From positions 434,001-498,000 of the forward strand of contig CATOTH010000001.1 of NCBI GenBank assembly GCA_951813065.1: DNA of 64,000 nt. The letters run 5' to 3'. Origin of the DNA: an uncultured Bryobacterales bacterium. Its GTDB lineage: Bacteria; Acidobacteriota; Terriglobia; Bryobacterales; UBA6623. How positions within the stretch are numbered: the stretch's first letter is position 1; each line of letters begins with the position of its first letter. Of the stretch, positions 27,230 through 36,916 are shown one piece after another. The notes below the pieces were generated by a model. It saw nothing but the letters and a program-made list of their open reading frames with translations, was not told the origin of the DNA and did no database searches. The position numbers and the translations under genes are program-made.

Positions 27230-30200
27230 TCAGGCCGCCTGGCGCGCGAGCGGTGTCGCCAGCTGGTCCGCGACCCAGCCCTTCGTGACAGCGGCGTTGC
27301 GACGCTTGACATCCTCATAGCCCCGGATCGCTCTTGGGGCATCCGCGATTTGGGCGGCAATTTCAACTGTTTCGGCGTCCAATTGCTCGAGCAAGGCATC
27401 CACGACGCCCAGGTACCATCCAACCAATTCACGTTCCTCCCGACGGGCCGCCAGCCAGCCGAACGGGTCGAGGGGCGATCCACGCAGTCGCTTGCCCTTG
27501 GCCAGCACGTGCAGGACCGGTCGGATCCAGGGGCCGAACGCCATCTTGCGGCGCACGCCGAGCCGACGCAGCAGAGGGGGGTGCAGGTGATAGACCATCC
27601 GGCGGGGTCGCGAGAAGGTCTTGGCGACCTGATCATCGAACGCCTTGTCGACCAGCAACCGCGCCACTTCGTACTCGTCCTTGTAAGCCATCAGCTTGTG
27701 GAGATTCCAGGCGACAGTCCGCGTCAGGCTCTCACTGCCCTGCCGGGCGCGCGTCTCGGCGTCGTGCACCCGGTCGACAATCCGGCGGTACTTGGTCGCG
27801 TACGCGCGATCTTGATAGGCCGACAACTCCCGCTCGCGGTCCTCAACAAGCGCTTGGAGCGACTGCGGCACGGAAGCTGCCGCTGGCGATGGCAGGTAGG
27901 ACTCCACCAGAGCGGAATCGACGACGTACTGGCGCCCCAAGGCAAACACCTGCAGGTTCCGTTCGACCGCGACGCCGTTCAAGCGTATCGCTTGCTGGAT
28001 CGCTTCCGCCGACAGCGGCAGCAGACCTCGCTGGTACGCCACTCCGACGAGCAACAGATTGCTGAAGATATGACCGCCAAAAAGCGTCTCGGCCAGCAAC
28101 GTGGCATTCACGAATTCGCATCCATCGCGGCGCACTCCGTCTCGAATCGACTGCAGGTATCCGCCGTCCGGGGAGAGCACGGTCAAACCCTTGCGAATGG
28201 CCTCACCCGTCAGAATCTCCTTCGAGTTCACCAGGGCGGAAGTGCGCCCGGGATCGCAGCACTCCAGATTCTTGGGGTATGCCGCACCGACAAGGTCGAA
28301 CCCAAGCAGCAGGTCAGCACAACCAACCGGAACACGCTGGGAAGCCTCGATCCGCTCCTCGCTCATGGTGATGTGCGCGACAACTGCCCCGCCTTTTTGC
28401 GCGACGCCGGTTTGGTCCAGCGTGATCACCCGCAATCCGTCCATGTGCGCAGCTGTTGCCAGCAAGGCATTGATCGTTACGACGCCGGTACCGCCGATGC
28501 CGGGCATCACGATGCCGTAACCTTCCCCGGCCCGCACCTTCGCTCCCGGCTCGGGAACGGCGAGGTCGGGAAGGTCGGGCAATGGCAAGCGCCGCAACCC
28601 GCTGCCCGGTTCGATCTCCACAGACACAAACGAGGGACAATCACCCCAGGTGCAGGTGTAGTCAGCGTTGCACGACGACTGGTGCACACGGGTCTTAGGG
28701 CCATACTCCGTGTCGACCGGCAGCAACGACACGCAGTTCGCTTCCTTAACACAATCGCCGCATCCTTCGCAGACGCGCTCGTTGATGACGATCCGTCTCG
28801 TGGGCTGCGGCAAGATGCCCCGGCTGCGTCGCCTGCGCTTTTCGGCAGCGCAAAGCTGGTCATAGATCATGACCGACACACCCTTGACCTGACCGAGTTC
28901 GGCGAGCACCGCTTCGAGGTCCTCCCGCGGTCGGAACTCCGCAGAGGGCGCCAGCACCGACTCCCCTTGGTACTTTCCGGGCTCGTCGCTCAGCACTACG
29001 ATCCGTCGAATTCCCTGGGCCTCCAGTTCGCGTGTCAACGCCGGAACAGGCAGAGCCCCGGCCGCAGCCTGCCCTCCGGTCATGGCGACGGCGTCGTTGT
29101 ACAGGATCTTGAAGGTGATGTCGATATCCGCCGCCACGGCGGCCTGTACCGCCAGGCGGCCCGAGTGGAAGTAGGTCCCGTCACCGAGGTTCTGGAACAG
29201 GTGCTTTGTCCCGCTGAACGGCGAGGCGCCAATCCAAGTAGCTCCCTCGGCACCCATCTGGAACAGGAATTCGATTCCCCGACCGGCTTCGCGCATGAGG
29301 CCAGCCATCCCGTGGCATCCGATCCCTCCCCCTGCCAACTGCCCCTCCAGCAACAGCGTCGATCGGTTGTGCGGGCATCCGGAACAGTAGCTCGGCGTCC
29401 TGGCACCGCGGGCGGACCGGTCACCGGCCGGCTTGGCGGCCGATTTCAGACTGTCTTCGGGACAGGCGGGAAGTCCCGCTTCGGATCCCAGGAAGCGGCT
29501 CAGTACCAAGGCGATCATAGCCGCGTCGAGTTCTCCCGGAGATGGCAGCAGTACGTTTCCGTCGGCGTCCCTCTTGCCGTATACGGCTGGCCGCCGGGAT
29601 CGGTTGTAGAGCAACTCGCGCAACTGCAACTCGACAAACGAGCGCTTCTCCTCCACCACAACCACGGTCTCGAGACCGCGGATGAACTCAGTCACCACAT
29701 TTGGCTCGAGAGGGTAGGACATTCCCAGCTTGAGGATGCGGACGCGTGCCCTGCGCAGCCCGTCCGACCCCACTCGCAGGATCCGAAGCGCGGACATCAG
29801 GTCTGCATAGCTCTTGCCAGTGGTAACGATGCCGATCCGGTCGGATTCATGGCGCTCGGTGATCTGGTTCAACCCGTTGGCCCGGGCGAATTCGCGCGCC
29901 GCCTCGAGACGCCGCTCGTGTACCTCGGCCTCAAGGCTCAAGCTGTACGGCACTACCAGCATGGTGCCGATCGCTTTTCGATATGGCTCGCCGTCAACTA
30001 CAATTTCCGGCAACTCCAGCGGGCATCGGTCGGGGCCAAACTCCACGATCCCTCCGCCGTCGCAAAGGTCTGTGGCCAGCTTGAGTCCCGCCCAGGATCC
30101 GCCGAATCGAGACAGGGCAATACCGTACAGCCCGAAATCAAGCACTTCCTGGGTATTCGAAGGACTGAGGACGGGCACGGCGGAGTTGTATAGCGAAAGC

Positions 30201-30679
30201 TCACTCTGGTGGGGGATCGACGAACTCTTTGAAACATGGTCGTCACCTGCCAGCGCCAACGCCCCGCAGTTCTCCCCCGTGCCGGCGAAGTTGGCGTGAC
30301 GCAGGGCATCGCCGCTGCGGTCCAAGCCAGGCCCCTTGCCGTACCAAATGCCCACGGCACCGTCGTAGAGCGGTTTCGGGAATTCCTGGAACAGCTGGCT
30401 TCCCATCACCGCGGCGAGCGCAAGTTCCTCGTTTACCCCGGGCACGAAGCGGATTCCATGCCGGTCCAAGAACTCACCAGCCCGTTCCAATGCGATGTCG
30501 TACCCGCCAAGCGGCGACCCTTCGTACCCTGAGATCAAGCAGCCGGTGTTCAGGCCTGCCCGCCGGTCGCGTCGCATCTGCTCGATCGGCAAGCGCACCA
30601 ACGCCTGGATGCCGGACATGTAGGCCGCCCCGCTCTCGAGGTGGTACTTGTCGTGTAGCGACACTTTCCGAGTTGGCAT
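27230..30679 (-). CDS. Indolepyruvate ferredoxin oxidoreductase-type 2-oxoacid oxidoreductase, single chain
   Basis: 1149 residues carrying both functional parts in one chain. The N-terminal pyrimidine/TPP half has ISGYEGSPLGGYD, VNEELALAAVMGSQ and the later CSGCPHNRST. A central [4Fe-4S] motif CEGCGDCVKEANC is followed by a second Cys group (CNADYTCTWGDC). The C-terminal gamma-type domain begins VMPGIGGTGVVTINALLA and has VAQKGGAVVAHI. It oxidises aryl or other 2-oxo acids to acyl-CoA with transfer to ferredoxin. The start is ATG 30679 with GGAGAG before it; the frame continues upstream over the preceding gene's end and is ignored. Aerobic proteobacteria have comparable 1100-1200-residue single-chain enzymes. 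Confidence 0.9.
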   Translation of the reverse strand: MPTRKVSLHDKYHLESGAAYMSGIQALVRLPIEQMRRDRRAGLNTGCLISGYEGSPLGGYDIALERAGEFLDRHGIRFVPGVNEELALAAVMGSQLFQEFPKPLYDGAVGIWYGKGPGLDRSGDALRHANFAGTGENCGALALAGDDHVSKSSSIPHQSELSLYNSAVPVLSPSNTQEVLDFGLYGIALSRFGGSWAGLKLATDLCDGGGIVEFGPDRCPLELPEIVVDGEPYRKAIGTMLVVPYSLSLEAEVHERRLEAAREFARANGLNQITERHESDRIGIVTTGKSYADLMSALRILRVGSDGLRRARVRILKLGMSYPLEPNVVTEFIRGLETVVVVEEKRSFVELQLRELLYNRSRRPAVYGKRDADGNVLLPSPGELDAAMIALVLSRFLGSEAGLPACPEDSLKSAAKPAGDRSARGARTPSYCSGCPHNRSTLLLEGQLAGGGIGCHGMAGLMREAGRGIEFLFQMGAEGATWIGASPFSGTKHLFQNLGDGTYFHSGRLAVQAAVAADIDITFKILYNDAVAMTGGQAAAGALPVPALTRELEAQGIRRIVVLSDEPGKYQGESVLAPSAEFRPREDLEAVLAELGQVKGVSVMIYDQLCAAEKRRRRSRGILPQPTRRIVINERVCEGCGDCVKEANCVSLLPVDTEYGPKTRVHQSSCNADYTCTWGDCPSFVSVEIEPGSGLRRLPLPDLPDLAVPEPGAKVRAGEGYGIVMPGIGGTGVVTINALLATAAHMDGLRVITLDQTGVAQKGGAVVAHITMSEERIEASQRVPVGCADLLLGFDLVGAAYPKNLECCDPGRTSALVNSKEILTGEAIRKGLTVLSPDGGYLQSIRDGVRRDGCEFVNATLLAETLFGGHIFSNLLLVGVAYQRGLLPLSAEAIQQAIRLNGVAVERNLQVFALGRQYVVDSALVESYLPSPAAASVPQSLQALVEDRERELSAYQDRAYATKYRRIVDRVHDAETRARQGSESLTRTVAWNLHKLMAYKDEYEVARLLVDKAFDDQVAKTFSRPRRMVYHLHPPLLRRLGVRRKMAFGPWIRPVLHVLAKGKRLRGSPLDPFGWLAARREERELVGWYLGVVDALLEQLDAETVEIAAQIADAPRAIRGYEDVKRRNAAVTKGWVADQLATPLARQAA

Positions 30680-30723
30680 GGATTGCTCTCCTTCGCCAGC
30701 GCGACGCCTGGCTGGTGCCGGTC

Positions 30724-32253
30724 TCAGGCAGGCTGCGCGCCCGGGCGCCCGTTCTCGACGACGAACTCCGCGAGCGTGCGACGCGGAGCGCCACGCTCGC
30801 TGACCGTGTCGAGCACCCGGTAGCGGGCCGTGCATGTCTGCGGTGTCAGCTCGCAAAAGACGTAACCGCGCTGGGCGTTGTGCAACTTGACGAAGGGATT
30901 ATCGCTTATGACGCCGGCGGCATACTTGGAGTTGGGACCGCCATCACCGCTAGAACTGATGGAGGTGCCGACGAACTCGGTCGCCACGACCGCTGAGGAC
31001 GGATCGCTGAAATCCGCCAAGAGGTCGTTCACCCAGTTGCTGTGAATGTCGCCAGTGAGGACTACGGGATTGCGCACACGGCTTTCGCGCAGAAAGTTCA
31101 ACAGTCGATCCCGGGATGCCACGTAGCCCGGCCATTGGTCCATGTTGAAGGCCTCCTCACTCCCCGGCGTGCGGTCAACATGCGCCATCATCACTTGCTG
31201 CGCAAGCAAATTCCACGCGGCCGGGGACGAGCGCAGAGAGTCAAAAAGCCAGTCGCGCTGTGATTTGCCGAGAAGCGCCGCCGAAGGATCGACCATTCCC
31301 TCGCACGGAGGCTGGGTGCGATCCCCGCACGGCTGGTCAGTGCGATACTGGCGCGTGTCGAGGACGGAGAACTGCGCGAGTCGCCCGAAGGAAACCGTGC
31401 GGTGCAGGCGCATCGACGGACCCTTTGGCATCTGCGCCGAGCGGAGCGGCATGTGCTCGTAGTAGGCTTGGTACGCGGCGGCGCGGCGCTCCAGGAATCG
31501 GTCCCGACTCACGTCGGGCTGCTCGGACACATCTGCAGCGTAATTGTTGTCGAACTCGTGATCATCCCATGTGACAACCCATGGCGCGGCCGCGTGCGCG
31601 GCCTGGAGGTCGCGGTCCGTTCGATACAGGGCGTACCGGTCGCGATATTCTTCCAGACGAACGACTTCTCCTCCCCGATGGGCGCGAATCCGCGGGTTCG
31701 CCCGACCCTCGTAAATGTAGTCGCCCAGGTGGAAGACCAAATCGGCCTGCTCGCGCGCCAAGTGCTCGAACGCCGTGTAGTACCCCGTCTCGAAGTGCTG
31801 ACAGGAAGCGAAGGCAAACCGCAGCCGGTCTGGAGAGGATTCCGCAGAGGGCATGGTGCGAGTCCGCCCGGGCGGACTCTCGTGGTCCCCGGCCTCGAAC
31901 CGGTACCAGTACCATCGATCAGAGGCGAGGCCATCGATCTCGACATGAATCGAATGCGCGAGCTGCGGGTCGGCCACAGCCCATCCGGATCGTACGACCC
32001 GTCGGAACGCATCGTCCTCTGCAACCTCCCACCGCACGTCAATCTCCTCCGGGGGCAAGCCGCCCCCAGCGAGCGGCTCGACGGCTAGACGTGTCCACAG
32101 CACGAACCCACTCGGGCTGGGATCGCCGGACGCCACGCCAAGCGCGAACGGGTTCGAAGCGAAAACCGGTTTCCGGCGCTGCCCGGTGGCCGTGCGCAAT
32201 GCCAAGCCATGCACCGCCGCCATAGACAGAAACGCTCTTCGATCAATTGCCAT
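30724..32253 (-). CDS. phoD: PhoD-like alkaline phosphatase/phosphodiesterase, Tat-exported
   Basis: 509 residues with a twin-arginine leader (DRRAFLSMAAVHGLAL). The PhoD family order is clear: an N-terminal Ig-like domain (ASGDPSPSGFVLWTRL), then the metallophosphatase with RFAFASCQHFE (metal Cys/Asp area), DLVFHLGDYIYEG, VTWDDHEFDNNY and VVLTGDIHSNWV. It hydrolyses phosphomonoesters or phosphodiesters outside the inner membrane using Fe/Ca. An AGGA site precedes the ATG. It is 44 bp upstream of the indolepyruvate oxidoreductase gene on the same strand; this looks like chance co-transcription rather than a shared pathway. No clear Pho box was identified. Confidence 0.9.
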   Translation of the reverse strand: MAIDRRAFLSMAAVHGLALRTATGQRRKPVFASNPFALGVASGDPSPSGFVLWTRLAVEPLAGGGLPPEEIDVRWEVAEDDAFRRVVRSGWAVADPQLAHSIHVEIDGLASDRWYWYRFEAGDHESPPGRTRTMPSAESSPDRLRFAFASCQHFETGYYTAFEHLAREQADLVFHLGDYIYEGRANPRIRAHRGGEVVRLEEYRDRYALYRTDRDLQAAHAAAPWVVTWDDHEFDNNYAADVSEQPDVSRDRFLERRAAAYQAYYEHMPLRSAQMPKGPSMRLHRTVSFGRLAQFSVLDTRQYRTDQPCGDRTQPPCEGMVDPSAALLGKSQRDWLFDSLRSSPAAWNLLAQQVMMAHVDRTPGSEEAFNMDQWPGYVASRDRLLNFLRESRVRNPVVLTGDIHSNWVNDLLADFSDPSSAVVATEFVGTSISSSGDGGPNSKYAAGVISDNPFVKLHNAQRGYVFCELTPQTCTARYRVLDTVSERGAPRRTLAEFVVENGRPGAQPA

Positions 32254-32384
32254 AGCGTCATCCTACCGCCGCCGGAAGGTGAGAATCTCAGCGAAGTCCC
32301 ACGATAGTGGAATGCGGGGCTTGGATTAGCAGGGTGGTGCCGACGGCACTGCGTAGGCTATATTTCCTATTGGAGGACTCAAAA

Positions 32385-32849
32385 ATGATCATTCGAGCGT
32401 TCGCCGTTTCCTTAGCTTTGGCCGTCGCTTTCCTTGCGGGAACGCTGGTTCCATCCGCGGAAACCCAAACCGGCAAGAGACACTTTCTGCGGGTTGACTA
32501 CATGAAGATTCCGGAGGGGCAGGCGTTGCGCTACCGGGAACTCGAGACGGATCTTTGGAAACCTGTTCACCAGTTGCGCGTGGCCAAGGGCCACATCACG
32601 TCATGGAGCCTCTACGGGCATCACTTCCCGGGCGGTGCCGGTGGGGCCAAGGACTACCAGTACGTAACCGTTACAGAGTTTCCGTCGCTGCAGTCGATGG
32701 ACGAACTGCACTACGCGGAGCTCTTCCGGGAGGTCCACGGCGAGGACTACGATACGACCGTTACCGAGCAGACGGTGGAGTCGCGGACCTTGACGCACAC
32801 TGACATCTGGGCACTCATCGACAACGTGGCCATGGACACGGTCCGCTAA
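32385..32849 (+). CDS. Exported protein of unknown function, 154 residues
   Basis: The ATG at 32385 has an excellent ribosome site, GGAGG at 32372-32376. Residues 1-23 form a signal peptide (FAVSLALAVAFLAGTLVPSA). The mature part starts KRHFLRVDYMKIPEGQ and is mixed alpha/beta, with WKPVHQLRVAKGHITSWSLYG and later SMDELHYAELFREVH. The pattern of 'step' residues is reminiscent of small dimeric alpha-beta barrel (NIPSNAP/EthD-like) proteins found exported in Acidobacteria, but I cannot confirm it. TATATT at 32359-32364 is a possible -10. Confidence 0.75.
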   Translation: MIIRAFAVSLALAVAFLAGTLVPSAETQTGKRHFLRVDYMKIPEGQALRYRELETDLWKPVHQLRVAKGHITSWSLYGHHFPGGAGGAKDYQYVTVTEFPSLQSMDELHYAELFREVHGEDYDTTVTEQTVESRTLTHTDIWALIDNVAMDTVR

Positions 32850-32938
32850 CGATCAGGCGCCGGGTGAGGTTAGGATAGGTCTGGTATCGGAACCGAGCGG
32901 GTTGCCTGCCCCAATTCAACCGAGATCGAAGGTTCGAC

Positions 32939-34810
32939 ATGAAAATCGCGCACAACTCCCAGATGGCTCTCGCCATCCTAGCGGCCACGGTCCTGACCGC
33001 TTCGCACTGCACGGTCGGCAAGTACCCGCCCGACGAACACAACAAGGTCGCCAAGCCGTTCATTGCTGACAGCGCCGCGCACGATCCTCTCGGTGTCTTG
33101 ATGTCCGGCGCGACGAGCATCATGACGGGCCAGGAGTTCAACATGTCGGAGGGCATGCTTGAGGGGGGAACGGAAACCTCGCTTCTCTCCGTTCTTCCGG
33201 ATTCCGGCACCGAGGCGATTCAACAGCAGTTGGCGCTTGCCGATGGCTTGATCGGCCCGTTCACAGCCCCGCCCGATTCCGAAACCGGCTTCGACAGATC
33301 CAAGCTGCCACCGGACTTGTGGACAGAGAACGGCACGTTGCTCAACCGCGCCGAACGGATCGCGCTTCGGATCCGCCAGGACAGAGTTCATGAGAACAAC
33401 CCGCTGGCCTATGTCGAGCAACTCGGGCTGCTGCTATACGCCTGTCTCCATCTCGATTTCGCCCCCGAGGGCGACCGTCAGTCCGCGATTGTCCAGCGGC
33501 TCTCGCAAACGACGGAGTACCTCCAGAACGCCCGGTCGTCCCTCCGGTCTTCATCGGAGGTCCGAATCGAGGCTGCACGCGAGTCTGCCCAGGGTGTCAT
33601 CAAGCTGATCCGCAACGACATCGCGAACAGCGTTCCAAGCACCATCCAACCGGGGCTGGAAGCAGCGTCAGACCAAGCCGTGGCGGCCTTGGAGAACTTC
33701 ATCCAGTCACTCGGCGACCTCCCGGCCACCGACGACTGGCGAGCCGGGCCGGATCTTTTCCACGCAAAGCTCGCACTCGACACCGGCCAGCCCATCGGTC
33801 CCATTGGCACGCTGATCGAGGATACGATGAGCGACTTTGAAGTGGCCCACAAGGCCCTGGTCAGCGCAGCGGAGCCCATCAACCGGCGCATCTATGGGGG
33901 CACCCGGCCGCGCGATGACTTTCGCCTGGTGAATGACGTGCTTGAAGTGCTGGAAGGGGAGAACCGCGCTCGCAGCAACGAGCGCATGATGGACCAAATG
34001 GCCCAGGACACCGAAGAGGCACGCACGCTCTGCAACGAGGAAGAGATCGCTCCTGTCCCGGAAGACCTCAAGTTGCGAGTGATCGAAACGCCGGAGTTCA
34101 TGCGCGTTTCCGTCCCATTGGCCGGCGGTTTCGGCCCCACTGCGGCGGAAAACGACCACACTGCGCTCGTGTGGCTCACTCCGGCCCCGCCGGACGCGTC
34201 GCGAGCCGAGCTCCGAGACCGCCTGACAACGAACAACATCCATCAACTGAAACTGCTGGCCTTGCGCTATGGAATTCCGGGCTATGCCCTGATCGGAGCT
34301 CTCGCGTCCGACATGGAAGGCCAACTCAAGAAGCTCACGCACATGGTGGAACCGCTCCCGGGGTTCATCGACGGCTGGCCGATCTACATTACCGAGACAA
34401 CCGTCGGCACCGCCTACACCGGGGATGTTGATTTCATCTGGCGGAAATACAAGCTGCAGACGATCGGCGCCGCGCTGGTCGATATGCAGATGCATGCCCA
34501 AGACATGGGTCCGAACGACGCAGTGCAGTTCCTGACCCGTCGCGCTTACATGGAGAGCAGCGCGGCCCGTGCGCTGGTTCGCTCGCTCCAGGTAAACCCG
34601 ACCGACGCCGCGTCCACGTATCTTGGCTGGCTCGGCTGGCAGAAGCTCCGAGCCCACTACCAGGAAACGACGCAGGACTTCAGCTTGGCGTCGTTCCATG
34701 GCAAGGCCTTGCAAACCGGCTCGATGCCACTAGTCGAGTTTTCGTACGCGGTTACCGAAGCCAAGGGCCGACTTTCCTTACAAACAGGTGAGGATCCTGG
34801 AGGAGAATAA
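32939..34810 (+). CDS. Large exported protein of unknown function, 623 residues
   Basis: The ATG at 32939 follows an AAGG site. The N-terminus (about 1-24) is hydrophobic and ends TASHC, which is only a poor lipobox (His at -1), so either secretion or lipidation is possible. The remainder is soluble and mostly helical: SQTTEYLQNARSSLRSSSEVRIEAA (helix near 185), LENFIQSLGDLPATDDW, and a last part with GFIDGWPIYITETTVGTAYTGDVD and AYMESSAARALVRSLQVNPTDAASTYLGW. I recognise no domain. It shares strand and a short 89-bp gap with the preceding exported protein and may be co-transcribed with it. Confidence 0.75.
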   Translation: MKIAHNSQMALAILAATVLTASHCTVGKYPPDEHNKVAKPFIADSAAHDPLGVLMSGATSIMTGQEFNMSEGMLEGGTETSLLSVLPDSGTEAIQQQLALADGLIGPFTAPPDSETGFDRSKLPPDLWTENGTLLNRAERIALRIRQDRVHENNPLAYVEQLGLLLYACLHLDFAPEGDRQSAIVQRLSQTTEYLQNARSSLRSSSEVRIEAARESAQGVIKLIRNDIANSVPSTIQPGLEAASDQAVAALENFIQSLGDLPATDDWRAGPDLFHAKLALDTGQPIGPIGTLIEDTMSDFEVAHKALVSAAEPINRRIYGGTRPRDDFRLVNDVLEVLEGENRARSNERMMDQMAQDTEEARTLCNEEEIAPVPEDLKLRVIETPEFMRVSVPLAGGFGPTAAENDHTALVWLTPAPPDASRAELRDRLTTNNIHQLKLLALRYGIPGYALIGALASDMEGQLKKLTHMVEPLPGFIDGWPIYITETTVGTAYTGDVDFIWRKYKLQTIGAALVDMQMHAQDMGPNDAVQFLTRRAYMESSAARALVRSLQVNPTDAASTYLGWLGWQKLRAHYQETTQDFSLASFHGKALQTGSMPLVEFSYAVTEAKGRLSLQTGEDPGGE

Positions 34811-35137
34811 GGGCTCAACAAGCCGGTCCCAGCAGACGTCGGCGACCCGATCGGACCGACCGGAGCGCAAGGCATTCGTTTCCATCGGTTCCCGCCAGGC
34901 CCAGCACGCAGACCGAACCCAGCCAGCGGGCAACGCGGCGTGGCCGCGCCCACGAGGTCGGATCCAAGACCCGGTAGCGGCACGATCCGATACTTAATCG
35001 AGACGCGAAGATCCTTGATCGTGCATAATAGTTCAAGGGTGTGCGTGCACCCTCCCCTACAGACGGTGCTAGTCTGCGCATGGCCGGATTGGTCCGGAGT
35101 GCCGCGGGAGAAAGGCAGCGCCATCGGAGAGACGATT
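34811..35137. other. 327-bp leader region before rpmI
   Basis: No gene. It holds a hairpin AGGGTG-(6 nt)-CACCCT at 35036-35053 and an AT-rich CATAAT at 35024-35029 without a good -35. infC, which usually precedes rpmI, is absent, so the ribosomal operon must start here. The hairpin could belong to an autoregulatory leader such as those bound by L20, but no L20-binding pattern can be claimed. Confidence 0.4.
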
Positions 35138-35332
35138 GTGCCGAAACTCAAGACCCACCGGGGCGCTGCCAAGCGCTTCCACCTGACCGGCAGCGGCAAG
35201 GTCAGACGGCGGCACGCGCTGAAAAACCATATCCTGACCAAGAAGACGCAAAAGCGGAAGCGCCACCTGCGCAAGGGTACCAATGTGAGCCCGGCCTTCG
35301 AGAAGGCTGTGCGGCGGATGATCGCGAACTAG
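35138..35332 (+). CDS. rpmI: 50S ribosomal protein L35
   Basis: 64 residues from GTG 35138, preceded by GGAGAG. It has the L35 signature: [20 protein letters not shown], then [11 protein letters not shown] and a basic [13 protein letters not shown], ending AVRRMIAN. Normal length. It is followed by rplT after 70 bp in the usual order. Confidence 0.97.
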   Translation: MPKLKTHRGAAKRFHLTGSGKVRRRHALKNHILTKKTQKRKRHLRKGTNVSPAFEKAVRRMIAN

Positions 35333-35402
35333 CCTTTGCCCGGCCGCCAGGTGCCCTGAGCGAGGTGCCCGTTGTCCCGGCCATGGTCCCGAGGAGATAA
35401 CC

Positions 35403-35801
35403 GTGCCAAGAGTCAAGCGAGGAAACCATCGCCTCAAGAAGCGCAAGCGCGTGCTTGCCAAAGCCAAGGGCTATTACCTTGCAAAAAGCAAGCTGTATCG
35501 CTATGCCAGGGAGGCCGTCAATAGGGCCGATCAATTCGCATACATCGGCCGAAAGCTCAAGAAGCGCGACTTCCGTGCGCTCTGGATCACTCGGATCAGC
35601 GCCGCGACACGGTCGCACGGGCTGAACTACAGCCGGTTCATCCGCGGGCTCAAGGACTCCGGGATCGATCTGAACAGGAAAATGCTAGCGGAAATCGCGG
35701 TGCGCGACCCGGAAGGGTTCGGCCAGCTAGTCGCCAAGGCAAAACAGGCTCTGGGCCAGCCAGGAGCAATACCAGGGGAATCCGAGACCGAAGCCGCCTA
35801 G
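35403..35801 (+). CDS. rplT: 50S ribosomal protein L20
   Basis: 132 residues from GTG 35403 with GAGGAG about 7 nt before it. The classic start is [23 protein letters not shown], continuing with [21 protein letters not shown] and the [13 protein letters not shown] end of the conserved domain. A 20-residue tail rich in Gly, Ala and Glu extends beyond the usual 115-120 residues. L20 starts 50S assembly and in other bacteria represses its own operon. Confidence 0.97.
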   Translation: MPRVKRGNHRLKKRKRVLAKAKGYYLAKSKLYRYAREAVNRADQFAYIGRKLKKRDFRALWITRISAATRSHGLNYSRFIRGLKDSGIDLNRKMLAEIAVRDPEGFGQLVAKAKQALGQPGAIPGESETEAA

Positions 35802-35833
35802 GCGCGGTCGCCGCCTGCGTCAGGTAGGGAACC

Positions 35834-36916
35834 GTGTCAATTGCGGAGAAAACCGGCCGGCCAATCGCCGACTTACTCCGGGAAGGGGATTCTGCGGAAG
35901 ACCTGTACGCGGGCTTGCGGGCTCAGTTCGAAGCAGAACTGCGCGACACCCGGACCCCGGAGCACACCCGGGCATTGCGTGACCGCTGGCTGGGAAGGCG
36001 TAGCGGCCTGCTGACCGCCGCCAACGAGAGCTGGCTCAAGGCGGCCGCCCGCGAACTCAAGCCGACCGTCGGCAAACTGCAAAACCAGCTGAAACGAGAT
36101 CTCGAAGCGGCCCTCCAGAACGCGATGCAGGGGGCAGTTTCCGAGCCAAGGGACGAAGCCGGACTGGACCCGACGCTCCCGGGACCGGAGCGAACGGCCG
36201 GCGCGGTCCACCCAGTGCGTCTCGCCCTGGAGGAAGTTCTCGACATCTTTCGTCCGCTCGGCTACACCGTGGCGGAAGGCCCGGAAATCGAATCCTTCTT
36301 CTACAACTTCGAGGCGCTCAACTTCCCATCTGACCACCCTGCGGTCGACGAGATGGACACGCTCTTCCTGGCGGGTAAGGAGAGGGCCTTGCTACGAACG
36401 CACACGTCACCTTGCCAGATCCGCATTATGGAGGCCGAGAGCCCGCCGTTGCGCTACGTGGTCCATGGCAAGGTGTACCGCAATGACACGCCGGATGCCA
36501 CGCACAGTCCGATGTTTCACCAACTGGAAATGTTCGCGGTCGGTGCGGACATCACGTTCGGAGACCTCAGGGGAACGCTGGAGCATTTCGTGCGGAGATT
36601 CTTCGGACCCAGCACGAGGGCACGCTTTCGCCCGAGCTACTTCCCGTTTACCGAACCCAGCGCGGAAGTGGACATCACCTGCCCGTTTTGCTCGGGCCAC
36701 GGCTGCCGCATCTGCAAGCAGACCGGCTATATCGAAGTGCTCGGGTGCGGGATGATCGACCCCAACGTGCTGACCAACGCCGGGCTCGATCACGAGCGTT
36801 TCCAAGGCTTCGCGGCGGGATTCGGACTGGATCGCTTCGCAATGCTGAGGTACGGCATCGATGACATCCTCCAGATGTACCAGGGCGACACTCGCTTCCT
36901 TCGGCAGTTCCGGTAA
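35834..36916 (+). CDS. pheS: Phenylalanyl-tRNA synthetase alpha subunit
   Basis: 360 residues from GTG 35834. The N-terminal coiled coil (about 20-110) is followed by the class II catalytic core: HPVRLALEEVLDIFRPLGYTVAEGPEIE (motif region), LLRTHTSPCQIR, the motif 2 loop GKVYRNDTPDATHSPMFHQLE, and motif 3 GFAAGFGLDRFAMLRYGI. A Cys-rich stretch CPFCSGHGCRICK precedes motif 3 and is commonly seen in bacterial PheS. It forms the alpha2beta2 enzyme with PheT, whose ATG follows the stop directly. Confidence 0.97.
   Translation: MSIAEKTGRPIADLLREGDSAEDLYAGLRAQFEAELRDTRTPEHTRALRDRWLGRRSGLLTAANESWLKAAARELKPTVGKLQNQLKRDLEAALQNAMQGAVSEPRDEAGLDPTLPGPERTAGAVHPVRLALEEVLDIFRPLGYTVAEGPEIESFFYNFEALNFPSDHPAVDEMDTLFLAGKERALLRTHTSPCQIRIMEAESPPLRYVVHGKVYRNDTPDATHSPMFHQLEMFAVGADITFGDLRGTLEHFVRRFFGPSTRARFRPSYFPFTEPSAEVDITCPFCSGHGCRICKQTGYIEVLGCGMIDPNVLTNAGLDHERFQGFAAGFGLDRFAMLRYGIDDILQMYQGDTRFLRQFR

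Noticed and set aside
27350-30193. Plus-strand 947-codon open frame
   Set aside because: Lies entirely opposite the indolepyruvate oxidoreductase gene, has no domain-like pattern and is a codon-bias shadow.
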